A DNA stretch of 64,000 nt from the NCBI RefSeq assembly GCF_008641105.1, contig NZ_VTTI01000007.1, positions 1-64,000 on the forward strand, given 5' to 3'. Shown here one piece after another: positions 57,098 through 64,000 of the stretch. Origin of the DNA: Halopseudomonas salina (GTDB taxonomy: Bacteria > Pseudomonadota > Gammaproteobacteria > Pseudomonadales > Pseudomonadaceae). The notes below the pieces were generated by a model. The model worked only from the letters and a program-made list of their open reading frames with translations. It was not told the DNA's origin and searched no databases. The position numbers and the translations under genes were made by a program. Each line of letters begins with the position of its first letter. Position 1 is the first letter of the stretch.

Positions 57098-58471
57098 TTA
57101 ACGAATACCCGAGGAGCGCAGGGCTGCCGGGGTAAACTGGTTGTAGCTTGGCTCGAAGTCGAACTGCGGTGCAGAGACTTCTTCGGTGTACATGCCCAGG
57201 GCGATGTAGCGACCGGCCAGCAGGTCATACAGGGTCTCGATGGAGTAACCCGGGATCTTCTCGTTGTAGTTGAAGGCGATATGGCCCTCGCCTACACGCC
57301 AGAGCGTGCCACGACCGTCGTAGTGATCAGCCAGGTTGATCATCCACGAGTCTTCGTCCATGAAGAAGTTACGCTGGGCGTAGATGTGGCGTTGGCCGGC
57401 TTTCACGTTGCCCTGAACTTCCCACACGCGGTGCAGCTCGAAGCGGGTGTGTTCGGGGTTGATGTGGCCTGCTTTCAGCACATCGTCATAGCTGACGTCA
57501 CGCTGGGTCATCTTGTAGCTGTTGTAAGGTACAAAGACTTCCTTCTTGCCAATCATTTTCCAGTCATAACGGTCAGGTGCGCCGTTGTACATGGCGAAGT
57601 TGTCAGATGTACGCATACCATCCGATGCAGTACCCGGGCCGTCATAAGCTACCTGAGGTGCGCGACGTACGCGACGCTGGCCGGCGTTGTAAACCCACGC
57701 CATGCGTGGCTCTTTCAACTGGTCCAGGGTGTCGTGTACCAGCAGTACGTTACCTGCCAGACGCGAAGGTGCATTTACACGCTGCTTGAAGAACAGCAGG
57801 GTGTTGGGGATGCTCGCTTCGTCTACGTCATCCATCAGCTGCGGGTAACCCACTTCCTCTTCGAGCTTGATGAGGGTGTAGGAACCGTTGGTCTGCGGCA
57901 TGGCCTGCATGTACCAGCGCTTGATGTTTACGCGATAGCGGGTGTTGTGGTTCCAGACGACTTCCGCACCCGACTTTGGAATCGGGAAGGCAAAGGTGCC
58001 GTGGGAGAAGTTGTCCAGACCGTCACCACCGTTTACCAGCTTAGCTTGACCGGCGGTCTGCTTGACCTGGTCGTAGACGCTTTGCGGGTAGCCTACAGAG
58101 CGGTGTGTCTCGTACACCGGCATCTGGAAGGTTTCCGGGTAGCGCTCGAACATGGCGATATGGCCAGGGGTCAGATTATCGCGGTACTGCTGGTAGTTCT
58201 GCGCGGTAATCACGAACTGCGGCTGTTCGTTGGCGTAAGGATCCGACGAGAAGTTATCGGGCAGATCCTGACCTGCGTCCGAACCGATACCGCCAGTCCA
58301 CTCAGGGATGGTGCCCGCTGCGTTACCAGCCTTTTCAGCGCCAATCGGAGTCAGGTTGTTGCCCAGTTGATTGATTTCGTCCTGCGTCAGGCTTTGTGCC
58401 ATGACGCTGGTTGCCAGAAGGCTCAAAGCCAGTCCGCCGGCACTCAATAGAGTTTTTTGCATACGCATCAT
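57098..58471 (-). CDS. DUF1329 exported protein, copy 1
   Basis: A 457-residue protein with a signal peptide (MMRMQKTLLSAGGLALSLLATSVMAQ) and the DUF1329 domain, a family reported to resemble lipoprotein-sorting (LolB-like) folds and usually encoded beside DUF1302. Repeated motifs include RYRVNIKRWYMQAMPQTNGS and HRVWEVQGNVKAGQRHIYAQ. A role in outer-membrane lipid or hydrophobic-substrate handling has been proposed for such pairs. It follows the DUF1302 gene by 25 bp. From about residue 140 onward it is nearly identical to the copy at 61997-63370, also at DNA level. Confidence 0.88.
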   Translation of the reverse strand: MMRMQKTLLSAGGLALSLLATSVMAQSLTQDEINQLGNNLTPIGAEKAGNAAGTIPEWTGGIGSDAGQDLPDNFSSDPYANEQPQFVITAQNYQQYRDNLTPGHIAMFERYPETFQMPVYETHRSVGYPQSVYDQVKQTAGQAKLVNGGDGLDNFSHGTFAFPIPKSGAEVVWNHNTRYRVNIKRWYMQAMPQTNGSYTLIKLEEEVGYPQLMDDVDEASIPNTLLFFKQRVNAPSRLAGNVLLVHDTLDQLKEPRMAWVYNAGQRRVRRAPQVAYDGPGTASDGMRTSDNFAMYNGAPDRYDWKMIGKKEVFVPYNSYKMTQRDVSYDDVLKAGHINPEHTRFELHRVWEVQGNVKAGQRHIYAQRNFFMDEDSWMINLADHYDGRGTLWRVGEGHIAFNYNEKIPGYSIETLYDLLAGRYIALGMYTEEVSAPQFDFEPSYNQFTPAALRSSGIR

Positions 58472-58496
58472 TATTTTATCTCTCCAGTTGCCAGTC

Positions 58497-60260
58497 TTAG
58501 AACGTTACGCTAACGCTAGCCGATACAAAGTCACGATCAACGCTGGTGTTGTACTTGCCATCGAAGAAATCGGTGTAGCCGAGGCTGGCAGAGTACTTGT
58601 TGGCGTAATCGGCATTCAGGGTGAAGTTGATAGCCTTGGCGCCCTCGTTGAAGTTAGGGCCCCAACCTTGAACGTCGTGTGACCAGCTCAATGTCGGTGT
58701 CAGGTTGACGCCGGCAAATACGTTGGAGTAGTTGAGTGCCGCACGTGCACGGTAGCCCCAGGAGCTGCTCGAGTAGAAGCCATCGCTTTCGCACCAGCTT
58801 GCACCACGACCGGTGTTTTGCGAGAAACAGGAGCCATCAGCAACAGGAGACTGACCGAACACCGAGTCACGACCGTAGAAAGTAGAACCGTCTGCGTCGC
58901 TCAAACTCTCGATGTAGTTGTAACCAACTTCACCCACCAACGAGAGACGGCTGGCGCCGAGAACCCGCTCGATAAAGTGAATGGCCGTGACCTGAGCCTG
59001 ATAGATACCATTGCGATCGTAACCCTGGATGTAGTCACCAGCCGCGTAGGTCTCGTTAGGACGACCAATGAAGGCGCCTGAGCCGGTGAGAGCCGCGACG
59101 CTCATGCTGCCGGAAGTGACCTGCATGGGCTGATTCGGGCGATAGCTGACCTCACCACTAACGGCCGTGCCGCTAATGTTGGTCGCAAAGCTCAAACCAT
59201 AAATACGAATGTCTTCGGGATATTCAAAGAAATAACCCGCACCGCCGGCAAGACCGCCAATACCGACAAGAGGCCCCTGGGTGTTGCTATAAATCGGCGC
59301 GCGACTATGAATGTTCATAGCGTAGAAGCCGAATTCGGTGTCGTTCAGCTCTGCTGCGTAATAACGAAACGCCAGGCCGTACTGACCGCTATCGCTTGCA
59401 TCACGATCTTTGCCGTCACGGGCAATGATACGACCGTTAAGGGTTGGATCACCCTGGGGCGAGTCAGAGCCACCTACTACAAGACGGTCGTTACAACCGG
59501 TAGCCAGCGTATCTGCACCAAAGAATGTGCCGCAGTTATCGATTGCGAAGGGAGCCCACTTGAGCTGGTAGAAAGCTTCAAGGGAAAGGTTGTCGGTCAG
59601 GCCCTGGGAGACGTACAGCATCTCGACCGGGAGCAGACCTTCCTTGATTTCAGCGCCGGGACGACGGAAAGCAGCCACGTCCACCGGGTTGATTGCGTTA
59701 ACCGAATTCTGGATGAATGTACTCTCACCCCAGCTAACCACCTGGCGACCCAGGCGAACGTTACCCGGCGTGTTGCCGATGGTGTAGTTGTGATAAACGA
59801 ACGCATCCAGCAGTGCTGTACCAGCACCCTTGACCAGCGGTGGACGACCGTCATCATCTACATTGTAGAATTCCTGACTGCCGTCTTTGATCTCGGCGTC
59901 GTACCAGTATTTGCCACGGAAGAACGCACCGGAATCACCGTAGGACAGTTCCAGGTCATGAACGCCGCGGAAGATCTTTGAGAAAACATCGCCTGCTTCA
60001 TAATTCAAGCGACCGTCGTCTGAGGTTCGAGCTGCACCTTGACCGCCTTGATTCTCACCATCAATGACGGTGCCGACGTGGATAAATCGCTTGTCTGCGC
60101 TTTGCGTAGACATACTCGCGCCGATAGAAAGCTGCGAGTCAAACTGCGCCTGAACGTCACCAATATTGAAAGCTACTGCACCTGCTGAACCCGAGAAGCT
60201 GGCCAGACCGATTGCCAGAGGCAACGCTGCGAGCGACCAAGCATGCATTTTTTTTGTCAT
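58497..60260 (-). CDS. DUF1302 outer-membrane protein, copy 1
   Basis: A 587-residue exported protein (signal peptide to about GSAGA) with the DUF1302 pattern: VAFNIGDVQAQFDSQLSIGAS near the start, LRLGRQVVSWGEST-like text (VRLGRQVVSWGEST), and a C-terminal aromatic end (FVSASVSVTF) typical of outer-membrane barrels. GGAG precedes the ATG. It is probably co-transcribed with DUF1329 and divergent from the AraC-family gene, the likely regulator. Confidence 0.88.
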   Translation of the reverse strand: MTKKMHAWSLAALPLAIGLASFSGSAGAVAFNIGDVQAQFDSQLSIGASMSTQSADKRFIHVGTVIDGENQGGQGAARTSDDGRLNYEAGDVFSKIFRGVHDLELSYGDSGAFFRGKYWYDAEIKDGSQEFYNVDDDGRPPLVKGAGTALLDAFVYHNYTIGNTPGNVRLGRQVVSWGESTFIQNSVNAINPVDVAAFRRPGAEIKEGLLPVEMLYVSQGLTDNLSLEAFYQLKWAPFAIDNCGTFFGADTLATGCNDRLVVGGSDSPQGDPTLNGRIIARDGKDRDASDSGQYGLAFRYYAAELNDTEFGFYAMNIHSRAPIYSNTQGPLVGIGGLAGGAGYFFEYPEDIRIYGLSFATNISGTAVSGEVSYRPNQPMQVTSGSMSVAALTGSGAFIGRPNETYAAGDYIQGYDRNGIYQAQVTAIHFIERVLGASRLSLVGEVGYNYIESLSDADGSTFYGRDSVFGQSPVADGSCFSQNTGRGASWCESDGFYSSSSWGYRARAALNYSNVFAGVNLTPTLSWSHDVQGWGPNFNEGAKAINFTLNADYANKYSASLGYTDFFDGKYNTSVDRDFVSASVSVTF

Positions 60261-60533
60261 TGTGCTGCTCCGTTAGATTGAATCATGGATACCAGCTAGC
60301 CCGGAGGTGTCTGGCATCGGAGACAAGTCTGTCACGGAGAATGAATTTGATTTGTCCGAAAAGGACTAATTCTTGGCCCCAAGGGGACATTCATTCAATG
60401 AATGTCCTTTATTAACCGCATGCAATTATCTGTTCCATTCTTTTGCATAATCGGTCTATTTGGCTTATGTTGACGATAGAAAGACCCAGAGTGAGACAAA
60501 AAATACAAGAATAAAACTGAGAGACTCTCCCGC
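60261..60533. promoter_or_regulatory. Divergent control region with a 23-bp palindrome
   Basis: Between DUF1302 and the araC-type gene. 60385-60407 is a perfect palindrome with arms of 11 bp (GGACATTCATT / AATGAATGTCC) around one central C. Just before it GTCCGAAAAGGAC (60353-60365) is a second GTCC/GGAC pair. Both could be operators. A convincing -35/-10 pair or sigma-54 site was not found. Confidence 0.55.
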
Positions 60534-61583
60534 ATGAACCAGATCCTCCATCCGCTACCCTGTGAGCGGCTGCAAGAACGGGCATTTTGGGCTCAGGGCA
60601 TAGGCCAGACCCTCGCAAAAGAATATGGCAAGTCTACTGACGACTTACCCGATGACCTGCAGCAGTACTTCGAACCGACAGACCTCAGCTCGGTGCAAAT
60701 CAGCCAGACTGATATGAACCGCCTGTGGCATGCCGCTGGCAATCTTGCTCAGGACGATTGTTTTGGCCTCAAAATGGGACAGAACTATCGCTCCAATACC
60801 CTCAAGGTACTGGGCCTGGCCGCCGTTTCCAGTGCCACTGTGGGCGATGCTCTGCAGCGAGTGATTCGTTTTTTCTCCGTGTTCAGTACTCAGGTTCAGC
60901 TGTATTCGGTGGAAGACGATCAGCACATAACCGTCTATTTTCAGCCCCGCGGCACCCCACATCCGATGCACATGGAAGCCCTGTTGTCCCATTGCAAGCA
61001 CATATGGGATGCACTGGGGCCGGCTACCAGCTCGATGGTGCTGGAAACCCGCTTGATTGGGGACCATGAACGGACACGCACGACCTGCGAAAACATCTTT
61101 GGCAAGCGTATCCGACCGGGCAGCAAACGGGTGGCCGTCAAGTTCAACAGACACATGATGAACACGCCCCTGCCCGCCGCTGATGCTTTTCTGGTCAAGC
61201 GTCTGGATGCGACGCTGGAGGATATGCTTGGGGCCGTGCCCAATATCGATTTTGCCGAGCAGGTGAAGCAGCGGATCCGCGTGCTGGTATCAGAACGTGA
61301 GGTGTCGGAAGACCTGGTGGCCACCCCCTTCAACATGAGCCCCAGGCATTTGCGCCGCAAGCTGAGCGAGACGCAGACGACCTATGAGAAGTTGCTGGAT
61401 GAAGTGCGCATGGAGTTGGCTATTCGGTTGATCCAGGACGGCAAGTTGAACCTGGGCCGTATTGCCTTCGAGCTGGGGTTTCTGGATCCGAGCAGCTTCA
61501 CCCGCGCCTTCCGCCGCTGGACCGGCATGAGCCCCACCGCCTTCCGCTCCCAGTCCCGCCAGGGCGGTAGTGTTACCGCTTGA
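60534..61583 (+). CDS. AraC-family regulator with Arabinose_bd-type sensor domain
   Basis: A 349-residue transcription factor. The N-terminal two thirds fit the Arabinose_bd domain used by OruR/VqsM-like pseudomonad regulators (AAGNLAQDDCFGLKMGQNY). The C-terminal 90 residues are the double helix-turn-helix with the second motif GRIAFELGFLDPSSFTRAFRRWTG. It is divergent from the first DUF1302/DUF1329 pair and lies between the two copies, so it may control both. The inducer is unknown; relatives respond to fatty acid-like or amino-acid-like signals. Confidence 0.88.
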   Translation: MNQILHPLPCERLQERAFWAQGIGQTLAKEYGKSTDDLPDDLQQYFEPTDLSSVQISQTDMNRLWHAAGNLAQDDCFGLKMGQNYRSNTLKVLGLAAVSSATVGDALQRVIRFFSVFSTQVQLYSVEDDQHITVYFQPRGTPHPMHMEALLSHCKHIWDALGPATSSMVLETRLIGDHERTRTTCENIFGKRIRPGSKRVAVKFNRHMMNTPLPAADAFLVKRLDATLEDMLGAVPNIDFAEQVKQRIRVLVSEREVSEDLVATPFNMSPRHLRRKLSETQTTYEKLLDEVRMELAIRLIQDGKLNLGRIAFELGFLDPSSFTRAFRRWTGMSPTAFRSQSRQGGSVTA

Positions 61584-61944
61584 CAAACCCTTAAGGTCAA
61601 AATGGATTCCCGCGTTCGCGGGAATGACGGGGTGTGGGGCGGGAATGACCTCCCCCATCGTCATGCTCGCTTCCCCAGACTGTCAACCTCGCTTCCCCCA
61701 CCGTCATCCTCGCCTTCACCCACCGCTATCCTCGCTCCACCCACCGCTATCCTCGCCCCACCCACCGTCATCCTCGCTTTCCCCATCGTCATCCTCGCGA
61801 AGGCGGGGATCCAAGCGGTAAACCAGCCACAGCAACGCCCCAGACATAATACCGCCCTCCAACCAATCGTCATCCTCGCGCACGCGGGGATCCATTTTGG
61901 GGGTAAAAAAAGCGGGTTCAGCATTATGTTTACGGAAATGCAGA
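61584..61944. repeat. Repeat cluster with seven-unit 21-bp arm array
   Basis: A GGATTCC-type repeat (61597-61629) is followed by about seven tandem 21-22 bp units (61651-61800) of the form YCCCACCGTCATCCTCGCY, ending in a complete GGATCC-type repeat (61785-61813). Another stands at 61868-61895, with the flank AAAAAAAGCGGGTTCAGCAT (61904) also seen before the other DUF1329 terminator. No gene is present in this gap. Confidence 0.88.
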
Positions 61945-61970
61945 CAAAAAAAGGGAGCCCGAAGGCTCCC
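61945..61970 (-). terminator. Rho-independent terminator of the second DUF1329 gene
   Basis: GGGAGCC / GGCTCCC (61953-61970) with a TTCG loop on the minus strand and a run of T. It differs in stem sequence from the copy-1 terminator but has the same loop and position. Confidence 0.9.
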
Positions 61971-61996
61971 TTTCTTATTGCCCGAAGGCGACCAGC

Positions 61997-63370
61997 TTAG
62001 CGGATACCCGAGGAGCGCAGGGCTGCCGGGGTAAACTGGTTGTAGCTTGGCTCGAAGTCGAACTGCGGTGCAGAGACTTCTTCGGTGTACATGCCCAGGG
62101 CAATGTAACGACCGGCCAACAGGTCATACAGGGTCTCGATGGAGTAACCCGGGATCTTCTCTACGTAGTTGAAGGCGATGTGACCTTCACCAACGCGCCA
62201 GAGAGTACCACGACCATCGTAGTGGTCAGCCAGGTTGATCTGCCAGGAATCCTCGTCCATGAAGAAGTTACGCTGGGCGTAGATGTGACGCTGACCAGCC
62301 TTCACGTTGCCCTGAACTTCCCACACGCGGTGCAGCTCGAAGCGTGTGTGCTCGGGGTTGATGTGACCGGCTTTCAGTACGTCGTCATACTTCACTTCGC
62401 GCTGGGTCATCTTGTAGCTGTTGTACGGAACGTAGATTTCCTTCTTGCCAATCATCTTCCAGTCATAACGATCAGGTGCACCGTTATACATGGCGAAGTT
62501 GTCAGAAGTACGCATGCCGTCCGATGCAGTACCCGGGCCGTCATAAGCTACCTGAGGTGCGCGACGTACGCGACGCTGGCCGGCGTTGTAAACCCACGCC
62601 ATGCGTGGCTCTTTCAACTGGTCCAGGGTGTCGTGTACCAGCAGTACGTTACCTGCCAGACGCGAAGGCGCGTTTACACGCTGCTTGAAGAACAGCAGGG
62701 TGTTAGGAATGGTCGACTCGTCGACGTCATCCATCAGCTGCGGGTAACCCACTTCCTCTTCGAGCTTGATGAGGGTGTAGGAACCGTTGGTCTGCGGCAT
62801 GGCCTGCATGTACCAGCGCTTGATGTTCACGCGGTAGCGGGTGTTGTGGTTCCAGACGACTTCCGCACCCGATTTTGGAATCGGGAAGGCAAAGGTGCCG
62901 TGGGAGAAGTTGTCCAGACCATCACCACCGTTTACCAGCTTGGCTTGACCGGCGGTCTGCTTGACCTGGTCATACACAGCTTGTGGGTAACCGACCGAGC
63001 GATGCGATTTGTAGACCGGCATCTGGTACGTCTCGGGGTAACGCTCGAACATGGCGACCTGGCCAGGAGTCAGGTTTTCGCTGTACTGCTGGTAGTTCTG
63101 AGCAGTAATCACGAACTCTGGCTGCTCGTCGGCAAAGGGGTTGGACTGGAAGTTGTCGCCAATCATCTTGCCTGCGTCTGGACCCAGACCACCAGTCCAC
63201 TCGGGAATGGTGCCTGCAGCGTTACCGGCTTTTTCTGCACCGATAGGCGTCAGGTTATTACCCAGCTGATTGATTTCGTCCTGCGTCAGGCTCTGGGCCA
63301 TGACGCTGGATGCCAGGAGGCTTAAAGCCAGACCACCAGCACCCAGTAGGGTTTTTTGCATCTGCATCAT
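61997..63370 (-). CDS. DUF1329 exported protein, copy 2
   Basis: A 457-residue paralogue of the protein at 57098-58471, with the same signal peptide and start context. Differences cluster in residues 45-130 (for example GGLGPDAGKMIGDNFQSNPF against GGIGSDAGQDLPDNFSSDPY); the remainder is almost unchanged. It follows DUF1302 copy 2 by 24 bp. The equal length and uneven divergence suggest duplication followed by gene conversion of the 3' two thirds. Confidence 0.88.
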   Translation of the reverse strand: MMQMQKTLLGAGGLALSLLASSVMAQSLTQDEINQLGNNLTPIGAEKAGNAAGTIPEWTGGLGPDAGKMIGDNFQSNPFADEQPEFVITAQNYQQYSENLTPGQVAMFERYPETYQMPVYKSHRSVGYPQAVYDQVKQTAGQAKLVNGGDGLDNFSHGTFAFPIPKSGAEVVWNHNTRYRVNIKRWYMQAMPQTNGSYTLIKLEEEVGYPQLMDDVDESTIPNTLLFFKQRVNAPSRLAGNVLLVHDTLDQLKEPRMAWVYNAGQRRVRRAPQVAYDGPGTASDGMRTSDNFAMYNGAPDRYDWKMIGKKEIYVPYNSYKMTQREVKYDDVLKAGHINPEHTRFELHRVWEVQGNVKAGQRHIYAQRNFFMDEDSWQINLADHYDGRGTLWRVGEGHIAFNYVEKIPGYSIETLYDLLAGRYIALGMYTEEVSAPQFDFEPSYNQFTPAALRSSGIR

Positions 63371-63394
63371 TATTTTTATCCTCAGTTGCCTGTC

Positions 63395-64000
63395 TTAGAA
63401 ATTCACACTGACACTGGCGGATGCGAAGTCGCGATCCACGTTGGTGTTGTATTTGCCATCAAAGAAATCGGTGTAGCTAAGGCTGGCAGTGTACTTGTTA
63501 GCATAATCGAAGTTCAGACCGAGGCTGACAGCCTTGGCGCCTTCAGTGAAGTTTGGACCGTAACCCTCAATATCATGCGACCAGGTCAGGCTCGGGCTTA
63601 CGTTCACGCCTGCGAAAACGTTGGAGTAGTCCAGAGCAGCGCGTGCGCGGTAGCCATAGGACCAGTCAGTGTAAAAGCCATCGTTCTCACACCAGCTGTT
63701 CTGAAAGCCTTCCGAGCCATCATTGCCGGTTTGAGACGCACAGGTGCCTGCAGCCAAGGGTAATCCGTTAGCACCAACTTCGCCTGCTTGATACGGGCTT
63801 TGGCCGAACAGTGAATCACGACCATAACGAGTGTCGCCAAGACCGCCAATATAGTTCACGCCGGCTTCACCAACCAGAGAGAGGCGGCTTGCACCGAGCA
63901 CTCGCTCAATAAAGTGAATGGCTGTAACTTGAGCCTGGTAGAACTCTTTGCGGTCATAGCCTTTCAGGTAATCGCCTGGGGCGAGCTGACCAGCCAGATC
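63395..64000 (-). CDS. DUF1302 outer-membrane protein, copy 2 (partial)
   Basis: The C-terminal 201 codons of a DUF1302 protein; the gene continues past the right edge of the window, so its start is not seen. The reading frame is open to base 64000 and translates DYLKGYDRKEFYQAQ in the part nearest the edge, matching DYIQGYDRNGIYQAQ of copy 1. The end FASASVSVNF is a typical outer-membrane C-terminus ending in Phe. An internal GTG at 63901 is not the start. Confidence 0.9.
   Translation of the reverse strand, partial: DLAGQLAPGDYLKGYDRKEFYQAQVTAIHFIERVLGASRLSLVGEAGVNYIGGLGDTRYGRDSLFGQSPYQAGEVGANGLPLAAGTCASQTGNDGSEGFQNSWCENDGFYTDWSYGYRARAALDYSNVFAGVNVSPSLTWSHDIEGYGPNFTEGAKAVSLGLNFDYANKYTASLSYTDFFDGKYNTNVDRDFASASVSVNF

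Noticed and set aside
57029..58450. 473-codon open frame antisense to DUF1329 copy 1 (and a 381-codon one opposite copy 2)
   Set aside because: Its presence in both paralogues follows from their shared DNA sequence and codon bias. It crosses the terminator and lacks start signals.
61563..61573. ops-like GGCGGTAGTGT
   Set aside because: It lies in the final codons of the AraC-family gene, and the genes that follow are on the other strand. No surface-polysaccharide operon is downstream, so the match is taken as chance.
61651..61800. Possible CRISPR array
   Set aside because: Units are contiguous with no unique spacers, and no cas gene is in the window.

Overview
The window is about 64 kb of chromosome from a GC-rich gammaproteobacterium, most likely Pseudomonadaceae in the broad sense. 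The divergent acnA/aer pair is the arrangement known from Pseudomonas aeruginosa. The DUF1302/DUF1329 pairs, the Arabinose_bd-type AraC regulator and the NitT/TauT transporter also fit. A marine or halotolerant lineage (Halopseudomonas-like) is a guess based on the sulfated-capsule gene content. No rRNA, tRNA, CRISPR array or transposase gene was recognised.

Layout. (1) 1-8 kb: acnA, the aerotaxis receptor aer, glmS and galE, separated by clusters of palindromic repeats. (2) 8-14 kb: a minus-strand cluster of uncertain substrate (TIM-barrel isomerase, fatty acid desaturase-like protein, ABC permease, binding protein, ATPase) with a divergent MarR-like regulator, then a ParD/RelE-type toxin-antitoxin pair. 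(3) 15-20 kb: phosphomannomutase cpsG, pgi and a degenerate nucleotide-sugar dehydrogenase. (4) 20-43 kb: a polysaccharide locus reading rightwards behind a promoter and an ops/JUMPstart element. It holds wzb, wzc, ugd, cysC, a DHH phosphoesterase, cysD, cysN, wzx, a sulfotransferase, wzy, a second sulfotransferase, a GT4 glycosyltransferase, an acyltransferase, gmd, fcl, wcaI, gmm, manC, an SLC13 permease and wcaJ. (5) 43-48 kb: a second pgi plus degenerate dehydrogenase pair, galU and rfaH, on the minus strand. (6) 48-55 kb: a beta-CASP nuclease, then gfcA, wza, gfcB, gfcC, gfcD and a VanZ-like gene. (7) 55-64 kb: a DEAD-box helicase and two direct copies of a DUF1302-DUF1329 pair, with an AraC-family regulator between them; the last gene runs off the window.

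How it works together. Nearly everything needed for a Wzx/Wzy-type capsule or exopolysaccharide is here. UDP-glucuronate comes from galU and ugd. GDP-fucose comes from pgi, manC, cpsG, gmd and fcl. WcaJ starts the repeat unit on lipid, WcaI and one GT4 enzyme extend it, Wzx and Wzy export and polymerise it, and Wzc/Wzb with Wza control length and secretion. The locus also makes its own sulfate donor PAPS (CysDN, CysC), carries two PAPS-type sulfotransferases, a DHH enzyme that may recycle the by-product PAP, and a probable sulfate permease. The predicted product is a sulfated polymer containing fucose and probably uronic acid. RfaH encoded at the right end probably acts through the ops element at the left end. 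The core from the 3' part of cysN to the middle of gmd is visibly AT-rich and looks like an exchanged serotype-like cassette.

Intergenic DNA is dominated by a palindromic repeat of two types (GGATCC...GGATGACG and GGATTCC...GGAATGACG), whose arms have been amplified locally into 20-21 bp, 132 bp and 176 bp tandem arrays. One such repeat has been captured as the C-terminus of a protein.
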